Positions 42,223 to 51,696 are shown, counted from the stretch's first letter. The stretch: DNA of 64,000 nucleotides from Bacilli bacterium (GCA_017468925.1 JAFUHI010000001.1:104172-168171), one strand, 5' to 3'. Translations and numbers: made by a program. The notes: generated by a model from the sequence alone, not told the origin.

Positions 42223-45055
42223 AAAGGAAACAAGAATAGAACTTATAGATCCCGCTCTTAGACAAGCTGGTTGGGATGTTTTAAGCGACAAACATATTAT
42301 TGCTAGCGGAAAGGCTTGTATTGAGACACCTGTAGTTGGCATGCCTAAGACTAGCGAAAACCCATCTGGTAATGGTTTTGTTGACTATGTTCTTTTTGGA
42401 GATGATGGTAAACCCCTCGCATTGATTGAAGCTAAGAAGTCTTTGGTCAACGAAGATAATGGTCGTGTTCAAGCATGTCTATATGCTGACGCCTTAGAAA
42501 AACAATATGGCGTTAGACCGGTTATTTATTACACTAATGGTTATTCTATAAGAATAATTGATGGCTTATATATAGATAGGCAGGTATTTGGATTTCATAA
42601 AAAAGAAGAGCTTGAATACATAATCCAAAAGCGCAATTTCAAATTGGAGGATGTAAATCCAGACTTAGATATATGTGGCAGATATTATCAGGTTGACGCA
42701 ATAGATGAAGTTGTGAAACACTTCAAATCACAACATTCTCGTTCATTAATCGTATTAGCTACAGGAACCGGAAAAACTCGTGTCTCTTGTGCATTAAGTG
42801 AAATATTTATCAGAAATAACTATGTAAAAAGAATTCTATTTCTTGCTGATAGAAAGAATCTAGTTAAGCAAGCTAAAGAAGAAACATTTGAAAAATTCCT
42901 CCCCCAAGTGCCGATGATGGTAATCGTGGAAGGACAAAAAGAAGGCGATGAAAGTAAAGCTAGAATTGTCTTCTCGACATATCAATCAATGCTTTCGATC
43001 ATTAAAGATTCATCTACATGTCCATACGGCATTGGTCACTTTGATTTAATTATCGTCGACGAAGCACATAGAAGTTTATTTAATAAATATGCTGAGATTT
43101 TCACATACTTTGACGCTCTGATGATTGGCTTAACTGCCACACCAAGAAATGACATTCATAAATCAACTTACAAAGTATTCAATTTAGACAGCGAAATGCC
43201 TAACTATGAATATGATGTAGTGAAAGGCGTTAAAGATGGTTATTTGACCTATTATCGTGCTTTAGATAGAACTCCAGACATTCTTAAGAATGGTGTTGAA
43301 TATGATAAACTCACACATGAAGAGCAAGAAGAATACGAAGACCTCTTTACTGACGATGAAACCGGTCAACCAATCGATAAAATTGAAGGCAAAGAATTCT
43401 ATAGCACAATTACTAACAAGGATACCATTAGAAAAGTTCTCCAAGATTTAATGGAAGAAGGGCTTTATGTAAATAATGGGGACGTGCTAGGAAAAACGAT
43501 TATTTTTGCTCGCGATCATAATCACGCTATTTTGATTCAAGATGAGTTTAGGAAGATGTTCCCAGACAAATGCTTAAAGAACAATCCTAATGGAGTTGAT
43601 TACTGTGTTGTTATTGATAATCAAATTAGATACAACGAAGTTCTCCAAAGAGAATTTAAAGAAAAGCAAACCATTAGAATCGTTATTTCCGTCGATATGA
43701 TGGATACCGGTGTCGATATTCCAGAAGTGGTGAACCTAGTATTCTTTAAGAGAGTTTTGTCTAAGATTAAGTTCTGGCAAATGATTGGTCGTGGCACTAG
43801 ACTTTGCCCTGATTTAAAAGTCATGTCTCCTTCCAAAGCTTATTTTGAAAGAATGACAAATGATAAATCCAGACAACTCTATCAAAACAAACAAGGATTC
43901 TTAATCTTTGATATTTGTAATGTCTTCCCGTTCTTTAAGATGAATCCTGATGGAAGAACTGATAGATCTGACGCAGTTTTATCACTCTATCAAAAGGTTT
44001 TCTTAGAGAAAGTTGCTTTATATAAAGCAATGTTAGCACATTACGCTGGTCTTGATATTGAGGATAAAAAATTCTGCGAAAAGATTAGAAATGAGTTAAT
44101 CGCAGAAGTAAAAGGAATGAACCAAAACTATATTGGTGTTCGCTCCAATCTTAAATATGTTCATAGATACTCCGAATTATCAGGATGGGTAAATTTTGCC
44201 CAAACTGAATTTGCAGAAGTTAAGAAATATATTGCTCCAAATATTACTGGTGAGATTGATTTAGAATCTGCTCGTGCTTTTGACTACTTATGTTATAAGT
44301 TTGCTGCGGCAAGATTCTATCATGGTAAAGACTTTAAGAAAGCTGCTAAGGCAATCTATCTATTATCAACTTATTTAGTTACAAATAAATCACACATCTC
44401 AGAAGTGTCTGCTCACCATGAATCTTTAGATTATGTAGCATCAGACGAGTTTATTAATGAATCTAACGTTGCTAAAGTTGATGCTATTAGGGCGGAACTA
44501 AGAGACTTGATGAGATTTATTGATCCTAAAGCCTTTGATCCAATCATCACTGACTTTAGAGATATCATCAACTCAACTGGCGATGCTGTTGAAGAAGAGG
44601 TTGATTTCAAAGTTACAATTGAAGATTTTAAGACTCTTAGTGAAAAGACTTTATTCTATATTCAAGAGCACCCAGAAGAACCTCTAGTTAAAGAAGTTCA
44701 AAACATTATTAAGCCTACAAAACAAGCTATTAAAAAGTTCAAATCTGAAGTTGTTAACATTGCAAAAACCGCTGAAGAATATAACGATATTTTCAAAGAA
44801 GATAATGACTTGGTTATATTCATAAGAAAGAACTTAGAACTGAATCCTAAAGCAGTTGATGAATTTGCTCAAATCTTTATCGATAAAGGATTCAACGATA
44901 TGCAAATTAAATATATTAGAGAACTACTATTATTTATTTCACAAAACGGATATTTTACGAGACAAGTTCTTTTATTGGAAGAATTGAACTTCAAAGATTT
45001 ATTTAATAGTGAAGAGATACAAGCTTTAATACTTGAAATTGAGAAGAGAATGTAA
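42209..45055 (+). CDS. hsdR: type I restriction endonuclease subunit R
   Basis: The 948-residue protein begins with the endonuclease domain (GFVDYVLFGDDGKPLALIEAKKS around residues 45-70, the PD-(D/E)XK pattern). An SF2 helicase motor follows: Walker A ATGTGKT near 185, DEAH box VDEAHRS near 285, motif III GLTATPR near 310, and motif VI GRGTRLCP near 525. An EcoEI-type C-terminal domain completes it. The start at 42209 is preceded by GAGGA; upstream in-frame Met codons lack it. It translocates DNA and cuts unmethylated targets with HsdM and HsdS. Confidence 0.94.
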   Translation: MPKNEKETRIELIDPALRQAGWDVLSDKHIIASGKACIETPVVGMPKTSENPSGNGFVDYVLFGDDGKPLALIEAKKSLVNEDNGRVQACLYADALEKQYGVRPVIYYTNGYSIRIIDGLYIDRQVFGFHKKEELEYIIQKRNFKLEDVNPDLDICGRYYQVDAIDEVVKHFKSQHSRSLIVLATGTGKTRVSCALSEIFIRNNYVKRILFLADRKNLVKQAKEETFEKFLPQVPMMVIVEGQKEGDESKARIVFSTYQSMLSIIKDSSTCPYGIGHFDLIIVDEAHRSLFNKYAEIFTYFDALMIGLTATPRNDIHKSTYKVFNLDSEMPNYEYDVVKGVKDGYLTYYRALDRTPDILKNGVEYDKLTHEEQEEYEDLFTDDETGQPIDKIEGKEFYSTITNKDTIRKVLQDLMEEGLYVNNGDVLGKTIIFARDHNHAILIQDEFRKMFPDKCLKNNPNGVDYCVVIDNQIRYNEVLQREFKEKQTIRIVISVDMMDTGVDIPEVVNLVFFKRVLSKIKFWQMIGRGTRLCPDLKVMSPSKAYFERMTNDKSRQLYQNKQGFLIFDICNVFPFFKMNPDGRTDRSDAVLSLYQKVFLEKVALYKAMLAHYAGLDIEDKKFCEKIRNELIAEVKGMNQNYIGVRSNLKYVHRYSELSGWVNFAQTEFAEVKKYIAPNITGEIDLESARAFDYLCYKFAAARFYHGKDFKKAAKAIYLLSTYLVTNKSHISEVSAHHESLDYVASDEFINESNVAKVDAIRAELRDLMRFIDPKAFDPIITDFRDIINSTGDAVEEEVDFKVTIEDFKTLSEKTLFYIQEHPEEPLVKEVQNIIKPTKQAIKKFKSEVVNIAKTAEEYNDIFKEDNDLVIFIRKNLELNPKAVDEFAQIFIDKGFNDMQIKYIRELLLFISQNGYFTRQVLLLEELNFKDLFNSEEIQALILEIEKRM

Positions 45056-45058
45056 TTT

Positions 45059-46603
45059 ATGAAAATCTATAAATATACTTCTCTTGAATCTGCGGTTTCT
45101 ATTCTTAAGAGCGGTGGCGTTGCTCTGAGCAATCCTAAAGATTTTAATGATCCAAATGATTGTTCTTTCGTACAAGACAAGAAAGATAAACAAAAAATAG
45201 AAAAACTTATAACAGATTATTTCACTTATAAGGTTGTTTCTGAATTAGTCTCTTTAAATAAGTTAAAGCTTAACAAATCAAGTAAGGCAATTTTAACTGG
45301 ACTCCAAAAAGAAATAGACGCTATGAAGTGGCTGTTAGAGAAGCACCCGTATTTCGATAGGATTCCAGGTTTTAACATGATTGCTAAAATGATAGGTTCT
45401 AAGTCTAAAGATTTGGATACATTAGTGGCTAAAGCTAAACAAGAGTTTCAGGGAAAGATAGATGAAGCAGTTGCAAACGCAAAAGAAACTGCATTGATAT
45501 CTTGCTTTAGCAAACGTAACAATTCTATTTTGATGTGGTCGCATTATGCAAATTCTCACAAAGGGGTCTGCATTGAATATGAAAGGCCAGACTCGATTGA
45601 CTTTAAAGATGTTATTTATCAACAGGATCGGCCATATATCAAAATGTATAAAGCTGTGTCATATGCTATAGCATTAGATATTCTCGGCAAAAAGGAAACG
45701 GATGACGAAATAACATCGCATCTAAAAGAAACGCTAGATCCATTTTTTGTTAAATCAACCGATTGGTCTTATGAAGAAGAAGTCAGATGTCTGTATTCTA
45801 AAACAAAGCTTCCGGACAATGCTGAATATGACGGCAGACGTTATGTTTTGAATATTGGATATCCGACCGCTATCTATATTGGCTGCAAAACAGCAGGTGA
45901 TGAATTAGATCATCTTTATAGATTGGCGGAAAACAGAGGTATTCCAGTTTATTTCATGAAAGAATCTGAGGATACGTTTGATGTTGTGGTTGATAAAGAC
46001 TACAAATACAAACCAAGCACAAGAAAGAAACCACAGGGAATAACCTTAATCAGATTGGTGAATGATATTAATAGATGCCTCGACTCTAAGATTTATTTAG
46101 CCGCTTTTTCTACTTCATTAATTGTGCCGGCAATATGTTCTCAAGTCGAATGTTCTGAAATTAAAGATGCGAAAGAGAGATATATCAAGTGGTGCAATGA
46201 CTATTTGCCGTGTGCAGATAGAGGCCCTGACAGTATAGGCATTTCATATTTAACAGGAGAAATACTCTGGAATCTAAAAGAAAAGTTATTTTCTGAAGGA
46301 TCCATTGATGTCTATGGAAGATACGAAGATTTCAATCTAAACAAAATTGTTCTCAGAATTGAAGAAAGAAAAGCGTGGGACATATATTGCGATATGCTTG
46401 GTGAAGGAGATATAACGACAAATGTTACTAAGTTCTGTGCCGATATGATTTATCAAGCAGAGAGATGCTTTGAAAAGCACGAACAAGAAATTAAAGCTTT
46501 AAATCAACTTCCAATAGAAGATTTTGATGCTGAGTTAGAATCAATGCGAGAATGTGCGATTATGATCAAAAGAATAAACAAGATTATCAAAGGCGGTAAA
46601 TAG
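45059..46603 (+). CDS. DUF2971 protein with extra C-terminal helical domain
   Basis: Residues 1 to about 310 match the DUF2971 pattern: IYKYTSLESAVSILKSG, ALSNPKDFNDPNDCSF, later SCFSKRNNSILMWSHYANSHKGVCIEY and DWSYEEEVRCLY. The biochemical role of DUF2971 is not established. Residues about 340-514 are a separate, helix-rich domain (IYLAAFSTSLIVPAICSQVE...RYIKWCNDY). It starts 3 bases after hsdR and is 4 bases from the next gene, so it is an integral part of the restriction operon rather than a chance neighbour. Confidence 0.8.
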   Translation: MKIYKYTSLESAVSILKSGGVALSNPKDFNDPNDCSFVQDKKDKQKIEKLITDYFTYKVVSELVSLNKLKLNKSSKAILTGLQKEIDAMKWLLEKHPYFDRIPGFNMIAKMIGSKSKDLDTLVAKAKQEFQGKIDEAVANAKETALISCFSKRNNSILMWSHYANSHKGVCIEYERPDSIDFKDVIYQQDRPYIKMYKAVSYAIALDILGKKETDDEITSHLKETLDPFFVKSTDWSYEEEVRCLYSKTKLPDNAEYDGRRYVLNIGYPTAIYIGCKTAGDELDHLYRLAENRGIPVYFMKESEDTFDVVVDKDYKYKPSTRKKPQGITLIRLVNDINRCLDSKIYLAAFSTSLIVPAICSQVECSEIKDAKERYIKWCNDYLPCADRGPDSIGISYLTGEILWNLKEKLFSEGSIDVYGRYEDFNLNKIVLRIEERKAWDIYCDMLGEGDITTNVTKFCADMIYQAERCFEKHEQEIKALNQLPIEDFDAELESMRECAIMIKRINKIIKGGK

Positions 46604-46607
46604 AGCT

Positions 46608-48356
46608 ATGGCGGAAATATTTGAAACAGTAATTGAACAATTTAAATTCACTGGTGGTGGCGCCGAGAAAGTCAGACGTCTTAGTAAAGGCGAAAACTGG
46701 CCTGTTGTTTATATTTTAAATGGCTCTAAATACGCTTATGTTGGTGAAACGAATAATGCATATCGAAGAATAGGACAGCATCTTAAAAACGAAAAGCGAA
46801 ACTCGATGAAACGTGTCTCAATTATTTTAGGGGACAAATTTAATAAGTCAGCGACATTAGATATTGAAAACAAACTCATCCAACACATGCACGCCGATAG
46901 AGTCTTTGTGCTTCAAAACGAAAACGCTGGTCAATCAGTTAAAAACAATTACTACCAAAAAGAGGTATACGAGCAGACCTTTCAAGAAATTTGGAAGAAA
47001 TTAATCGAGCTTGGATTAGCTAAGCATAATCTTTATGCAATCAGAAATAGTGAAATATTTAAATATTCGCCATATAAAGAGCTTACCGAAGAACAATTCG
47101 AATGTGTTGAATTGCTGCTCAGACTAACCGGACGTTCCTTATCAAACAACAATAAAGAAAAACTAATTGTAGAGGGCGGTGCGGGAACAGGTAAAACTGT
47201 CTTGGCCATTTATTTTATAAAGTGTCTTGTTGATTTGATAAATAAGAATACAAACTTTGAAGACTTGGACACGGTACTTCCTGAAGGTTCCGAGATATTG
47301 GAGTCTATTGAACTAGTTAAAACTATACAGGAACATAAAGACATTAAAATAGGATATGTAATACCAACACCATCCTTTAAGAAAACAGTTCAAAGGATAT
47401 TTAAGCTTACTCCTGGTCTTTCTCCTAAAATGGTTATCTCACCTGTTGATATATGGAAAGAAAAATATGACATTATTATTGTCGACGAAGCACACAGATT
47501 AAAAAATTATGAAGGTACTCAACAACATGGTTTTCACAAACAAGCTAATAAAGCGTTAGGAATTGACGAAAAAGCTTCCGAACTATCGATGGTTATGGCG
47601 GAAAGCAGACCTTTAACTGTATTGTTTTATGATCCACTCCAAACGATAAGAAAAAGTGATGTTGATCCAGAAGAGTTTGCTGAATTGATTAACGATAATT
47701 CAATATATAAGCATCAATTAACATCACAGCTCAGACTAAAGGGCGGAAATGATTATGTGAAATTCATTAAGTCGTTGTTTTCAAATAAACCAATTACATA
47801 TACGCCAGAAAAATATGTTTTTGAGCCGGTTAATAATCCCGAAGAATTGATGAATATAATTAAACAAAAGAACGCGGAAACGCGTGGCCTTTGCAGGGTA
47901 TTGGCTGGTTTTGCTTATAAATTTAACAACAATGTCAGAAAGAAGCGAATTACTAAAACTGGTTCTGATGTCGATGTTAATGGCGACGGAAAATATGTAT
48001 ATGATTGGAATCCTAAATATAACGATAGCAGTGCTGTTATTGACGATAAGAATATTGAAAAGATAGTTTCTGTATTTGCGTGTCAGGGTTATGACCTTAA
48101 TTATGCAGGAGTTATTTTAGGACCGGATATTTATTACGATAAAAAAACAAGAAGCATTGAAGTAGACCTTAATTATGTGAAAGACAAAAAAATGAAAATC
48201 AAAGGTGATTATGAAGCAACTAAACGAAACGTCTTGAATCAGTACCTAGTTTTGTTAACTAGAGGAATTGAGGGAACATATTTTTATGCAGTAGATAAAA
48301 ATCTTAGAGAATTCATTGAGAGCTTATTAGTTGTTAAGAAGGAAGATATTAATTGA
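46608..48356 (+). CDS. GIY-YIG plus DUF2075 helicase-like protein
   Basis: The N-terminal ~100 residues form a GIY-YIG-like nuclease module (VVYILNG...YAYVGETNNAYRRIGQHL, then E-N at DIENKLIQHMH). After a helical link, residues from about 165 form a DUF2075 P-loop helicase/ATPase domain, with Walker A GGAGTGKT near 190, DEAH-like IIIVDEAHRL near 287 and the SQLRLKGGNDY motif near 368. A nuclease joined to a helicase suggests cleavage or remodelling of DNA or RNA. It is the fifth gene of the restriction operon. Confidence 0.85.
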   Translation: MAEIFETVIEQFKFTGGGAEKVRRLSKGENWPVVYILNGSKYAYVGETNNAYRRIGQHLKNEKRNSMKRVSIILGDKFNKSATLDIENKLIQHMHADRVFVLQNENAGQSVKNNYYQKEVYEQTFQEIWKKLIELGLAKHNLYAIRNSEIFKYSPYKELTEEQFECVELLLRLTGRSLSNNNKEKLIVEGGAGTGKTVLAIYFIKCLVDLINKNTNFEDLDTVLPEGSEILESIELVKTIQEHKDIKIGYVIPTPSFKKTVQRIFKLTPGLSPKMVISPVDIWKEKYDIIIVDEAHRLKNYEGTQQHGFHKQANKALGIDEKASELSMVMAESRPLTVLFYDPLQTIRKSDVDPEEFAELINDNSIYKHQLTSQLRLKGGNDYVKFIKSLFSNKPITYTPEKYVFEPVNNPEELMNIIKQKNAETRGLCRVLAGFAYKFNNNVRKKRITKTGSDVDVNGDGKYVYDWNPKYNDSSAVIDDKNIEKIVSVFACQGYDLNYAGVILGPDIYYDKKTRSIEVDLNYVKDKKMKIKGDYEATKRNVLNQYLVLLTRGIEGTYFYAVDKNLREFIESLLVVKKEDIN

Positions 48357-48357
48357 T

Positions 48358-48678
48358 ATGAAGCAAGAAACTATTGAACGTATAAGAAAATTCACAACAG
48401 ATAGAGATTGGGAGCGATTCCACTCACCTGCTAATTTAGCTAAATCAATTTCTATCGAGGCTAATGAACTTTTAGAATGCTTTCAATGGGATGAAAACAA
48501 CTTTGATTTAAAAGAAGTAAAAGAAGAACTGGCTGACGTGTTAGTTTACTGCAGAAACATGTTGGATAAACTTGGCTTAGATGAAGATGAAATAGTGAAT
48601 GAAAAAATGTCTAAAAACGAGATTAAGTATCCAGTAGATAAGGCCAAAGGTAAAGCAAACAAGTATAACAAGTTATAG
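48358..48678 (+). CDS. MazG-like nucleotide pyrophosphohydrolase
   Basis: The 106-residue helical protein carries the metal motif pair of the MazG/RS21-C6 superfamily, EANELLECFQW near 39-49 and EELADVLVYC near 62-71. Such enzymes hydrolyse nucleoside triphosphates to monophosphates. The ATG at 48358 begins 1 base after the stop of the GIY-YIG/DUF2075 gene, with AGGAAG upstream; the frame is open 9 codons further up, but that lies inside the previous gene. Within a restriction operon it could deplete modified or normal nucleotides during infection, which is inference. Confidence 0.85.
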   Translation: MKQETIERIRKFTTDRDWERFHSPANLAKSISIEANELLECFQWDENNFDLKEVKEELADVLVYCRNMLDKLGLDEDEIVNEKMSKNEIKYPVDKAKGKANKYNKL

Positions 48679-48679
48679 T

Positions 48680-49609
48680 ATGGGAAAAGTAGATGGCGAA
48701 ATAATAAAAAAGGGAAAGGAATTAATCGACGAAACCTATGGTTTTGGAAGAAAAGGAACCCATAAAAAGAAATGCGACATTTGTGGATATATTTTTGATG
48801 AGCCTAATGATTTAGATATTCTGGCAATTCAAGGACCTTCAAAATGCCCTTTTTGCGCTAATATAGAAAAGTTGCAGTCATTTGTTGATGAATATGAATC
48901 TGGAATCATGGAATCTGTTAATAAAAAGAAGGATATGCTTCAGAATCGACAGTACAACTTTGGCTATGGGGTAGAAAACCAAGCAAAGGATATTAAAAGA
49001 CATGGAGCTGAATTACCGATTCTTTGGAGACAATTGACTGTTGATGTAGATGGAAATTTTGAGATTCTTGAATCATTCCATAGTGTGAAATATTCGTTTT
49101 GGAATGATGGTGGAAATTTAAAATATTACTTAGATAATTCAACCTTGTATTTTATTGTTATGAGACTTGTCGAATTGGTAAAAAAGTGCCATACACTGTT
49201 AAATGTTGTCGAAAACAATAAGAAAAATCTTCTTACCCAGAAAGTTCACTTTATTGCTGCAAATAATAACCGAGAAGCTATTTGTGACGAAATAGTGCCA
49301 ATAATCGATTTAGACAAAACAATTATGAGCATTAAAGAAATATTTAAAGATTTAGAGCCAATTTGCCAAGATCTCAAAGTTTTTAGAGACAAGGTAATCG
49401 CTCATATGGATTTCAATGCCGAAGACGAATTCTTGAGAAGCTTGTCGTTTATTAATATGAAAAGAGTTCAAAATGCGTTGAAAAATATATGTTCAGCTTA
49501 TTATCTAATTCTTGCTCCTCAACTGTATAATCCTGGTTTTGAAATGCACGGTATTGAGTTAGATAGAATGGAATATATTTCTAGGCAATGGCACAATAGC
49601 AAAAAATAA
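48680..49609 (+). CDS. zinc-ribbon protein with HEPN-type RxxxxxH motif
   Basis: The 309-residue protein starts with a zinc ribbon, CxxC at 32/35 and CxxC at 56/59. The C-terminal half is all-helical and contains LKVFRDKVIAHMD, i.e. R236 to H242, matching the Rx4-6H catalytic signature of HEPN ribonucleases and resembling AbiU2-type proteins. HEPN domains in defence loci commonly cut RNA. It starts 1 base after the MazG-like gene and is the last complete gene of the restriction operon. The HEPN call rests on the motif and helical context only. Confidence 0.65.
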   Translation: MGKVDGEIIKKGKELIDETYGFGRKGTHKKKCDICGYIFDEPNDLDILAIQGPSKCPFCANIEKLQSFVDEYESGIMESVNKKKDMLQNRQYNFGYGVENQAKDIKRHGAELPILWRQLTVDVDGNFEILESFHSVKYSFWNDGGNLKYYLDNSTLYFIVMRLVELVKKCHTLLNVVENNKKNLLTQKVHFIAANNNREAICDEIVPIIDLDKTIMSIKEIFKDLEPICQDLKVFRDKVIAHMDFNAEDEFLRSLSFINMKRVQNALKNICSAYYLILAPQLYNPGFEMHGIELDRMEYISRQWHNSKK

Positions 49610-50053
49610 AAGAAGTATTTAGCCTATTACCAACATTTTGTCAGCAAAGGATGGGTAAAGAATGACCAATTATGTGAGTTTGGATTGATTAAAGATAAGA
49701 CCTATTTTAAAGAAATGTATGCACCAGAAGTTGAAAAGAAATTTGGTTTAAATTTATCAAGTCTTAGCAATGATGGTAGAGCAGAAAAAAGGTTTGACTT
49801 CGTATTTGTTGGAGCATTAGGTACAATTTCCGCATGTGAATGTAATTTTTATAGTGGAGGTGGTTCAAAATTGAACGAAACAGCTAGAAGCTATAAAACT
49901 CTTACTTTAGAGGCAAAAGGCATTAACAATTTTGAATTTGTATGGTTTACTGATGGAGTGGGATGGAATACAGCCAGACATAACTTAGAAGAAACGTTTG
50001 ATGTGCTAGATAACTTGTATAACCTTGAAGATTTAAATTCTGGAGCAATTTAA
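49610..50053 (+). pseudogene. 5'-truncated DpnII-family restriction endonuclease remnant
   Basis: The frame is open from just after the HEPN gene stop but has no ATG or ribosome binding site. Its translation (YYQHFVSKGWVKNDQLCEFG...) leads into RFDFVFVG and ACECNFYSGGGSKLNETARS, which match the C-terminal catalytic part of DpnII/MboI-type GATC endonucleases (Asp plus E-x-N residues). The N-terminal half is absent. A TTG at 49685 could start a 122-residue product. The most likely reading is a remnant, cut by insertion or deletion at the end of the type I operon; no matching Dam-type methyltransferase is in the window. Confidence 0.65.
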
Positions 50054-50109
50054 ACATTAGTTGACGGAACTAAATATTTAAAAACGTTATTGAAAAAAGA
50101 ATAATTCGT

Positions 50110-50115
50110 TATAAT
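50110..50115 (+). promoter_or_regulatory. candidate -10 box for the gene at 50198
   Basis: A perfect TATAAT lies in the 144-bp gap, with a poor -35 (TTATTG at 50087-50092, 17 bases upstream). The following gene has its own strong AGGAGG, so this would be a normal leader of about 75 bases. Confidence 0.4.
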
Positions 50116-50197
50116 TTATTCCCTTCAAATATTACTTTTCTATTAATAATAAAATGAAATAATAGAAATTTAAAAGCAAATTATAGGAGGCGAAACA

Positions 50198-51004
50198 ATG
50201 ATTACTTATAAAAAAATTGAAAGAATAAGGCATTTTCAAAAAACATTACCTACCATTAGAGGCTTTATTGCTATGGATTCATTCGCTAATGAATTAAAGG
50301 CTTTTTTTGGTAGTGAATTTGATTGCGTTTTAAAGGTTTACGTGCATAACACCATTGATTCTTATACAGAAATATATAACGATAATGATTCAGCGGCTAT
50401 TTCTTCATTTTTAGATAAACAGCTTTCATCAGATAATCGCATATCGACAATAGAATCAATAATGGATTTAATTGAAGAAGGCGAGTCATACAAAGGTTTA
50501 AAAAATAAAACCGAAACTTTCATCTTGAAGGTTTATCATATGTTTGCTGGAAAGATTGTTTTTGATTCATCAATTGATGAAATGGTAAAAAAATGTAATT
50601 CAAAAAACAGACCACTCGGAGCATTAGGTGATGATGGAATGCTAGAAGGAGTTTTAGGCAAATTAAAAAATTACGCTTCTGGATTGCTTGATAAGAAAGA
50701 AACATCTAGGGATGATAGCAATTATATTAATATTTACAATCAAAATAATAATTCAGTTAATGTGTCTATAGATATAAAAATTGAAGATGCTAGAGAAAAA
50801 ATTGATGAACTTGGTTTAAGCGATACGCAATATAAAGAGGTAATGACAAAACTATCTGAAATTGAAGAACTCAATAAATCTAATGAATCTAAAGGTTCTA
50901 AATGGAAAAAAGCAAAAGATATTTTAAAGTGGATAGCCGAACAAGGAATACAAGTTGCAAGTATTATTGTCCCCGTTATTGGTTCTATATTAACTAAACA
51001 ATAA
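50198..51004 (+). CDS. hypothetical protein with hydrophobic C-terminal helix
   Basis: I do not recognise this 268-residue protein. Residues 1-165 are mixed and soluble. Around 175-195 is an Asn-rich, beta-like linker (INIYNQNNNSVNVS). A short helical domain follows (about 195-235), and the tail GIQVASIIVPVIGSILTKQ forms a hydrophobic or amphipathic helix. A soluble sensor region, an Asn-rich linker and a membrane-active tail are common in bacterial defence effectors, but this is only an analogy. The gene has AGGAGG before its ATG and a strong terminator after it, so it is a single-gene unit. Confidence 0.7.
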   Translation: MITYKKIERIRHFQKTLPTIRGFIAMDSFANELKAFFGSEFDCVLKVYVHNTIDSYTEIYNDNDSAAISSFLDKQLSSDNRISTIESIMDLIEEGESYKGLKNKTETFILKVYHMFAGKIVFDSSIDEMVKKCNSKNRPLGALGDDGMLEGVLGKLKNYASGLLDKKETSRDDSNYINIYNQNNNSVNVSIDIKIEDAREKIDELGLSDTQYKEVMTKLSEIEELNKSNESKGSKWKKAKDILKWIAEQGIQVASIIVPVIGSILTKQ

Positions 51005-51008
51005 AATC

Positions 51009-51049
51009 ACCTCACCCTTGAGAAAACAACTCTTGGATGAGGTTTTTTG
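51009..51049 (+). terminator. rho-independent terminator
   Basis: ACCTCA (51009-51014) pairs with TGAGGT (51038-51043), with a further inner GAG/CTC pairing, followed by a run of six T and more T-rich sequence. It follows the unknown gene by a few bases. Confidence 0.8.
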
Positions 51050-51075
51050 TCGTTTTTTAAATCATCCTTATCTAG

Positions 51076-51447
51076 CCTTTTCATTATAGCGAAAAAAATG
51101 GGACTATATTCGATTTTCTTCGCAAACATAGCATTCAATATGATAAAAGCGAAGAATGCCTTTACGACATCAATAGAGTCAAAATCCTTATCATAGGCGA
51201 ATGTGAAGTTAAAGATAAAGATGCTGATGGCATACTTAAAGCTTATGGAATACCTTTAGATAGGGTAGATAAGATTCTAAGGTATGATGAAGCTGGAAGA
51301 TATAACTGGGATAGACTTCGTAATTCCTTTAAATAATCCGATGTGATAATTGGCTCTTGCCCGCATAGTGTCGAGGGAAAGGGAGGCTATAGTTCCATAA
51401 TCTCCAAAATGGAGAAAGAAGAAGGATGGCCGCTTCTCAACAGTTAA
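51076..51447 (+). pseudogene. gene remnant with internal stop, unknown family
   Basis: One frame reads 86 codons without a stop (containing RVKILIIGECEVKDKD and LRYDEAGRYNWDRLRNSFK), meets a TAA at 51334-51336, then continues in the same frame for 36 codons (SDVIIGSCPHSVEGKGGYSS...) to another stop. The protein-like composition on both sides of the stop, and the absence of a start or ribosome binding site, point to a decayed gene of about 120 residues or more. I do not recognise the family. Confidence 0.5.
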
Positions 51448-51548
51448 AGCTAACAAAGCAATCATTAAAGGAGGCAACACAGAAAACGGTATTTTTAAAT
51501 AATGGATATGGTGAAAAATAGCACTAAATCTATCGAAAATAAAAAATA

Positions 51549-51578
51549 CATCTTTTTGCACATCGGCCAAAAATGATT
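51549..51578 (+). repeat. 30-bp direct repeat, copy 1
   Basis: The sequence CATCTTTTTGCACAT(C)GGCC followed by AAAAATGATT recurs at 57801-57830 in the same orientation with one mismatch. Copy 1 lies in non-coding sequence before the AbiH remnant. Confidence 0.9.
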
Positions 51579-51696
51579 GAAACAATCAGATTTTATATAT
51601 TAAATAGACTAATAACAGGCGTTTGATCGACATCATTTTTGTCTGATACAAGCCTTGAGGATAAATGGCTAAAGCAACGCAAAACAAACAAGAAAC

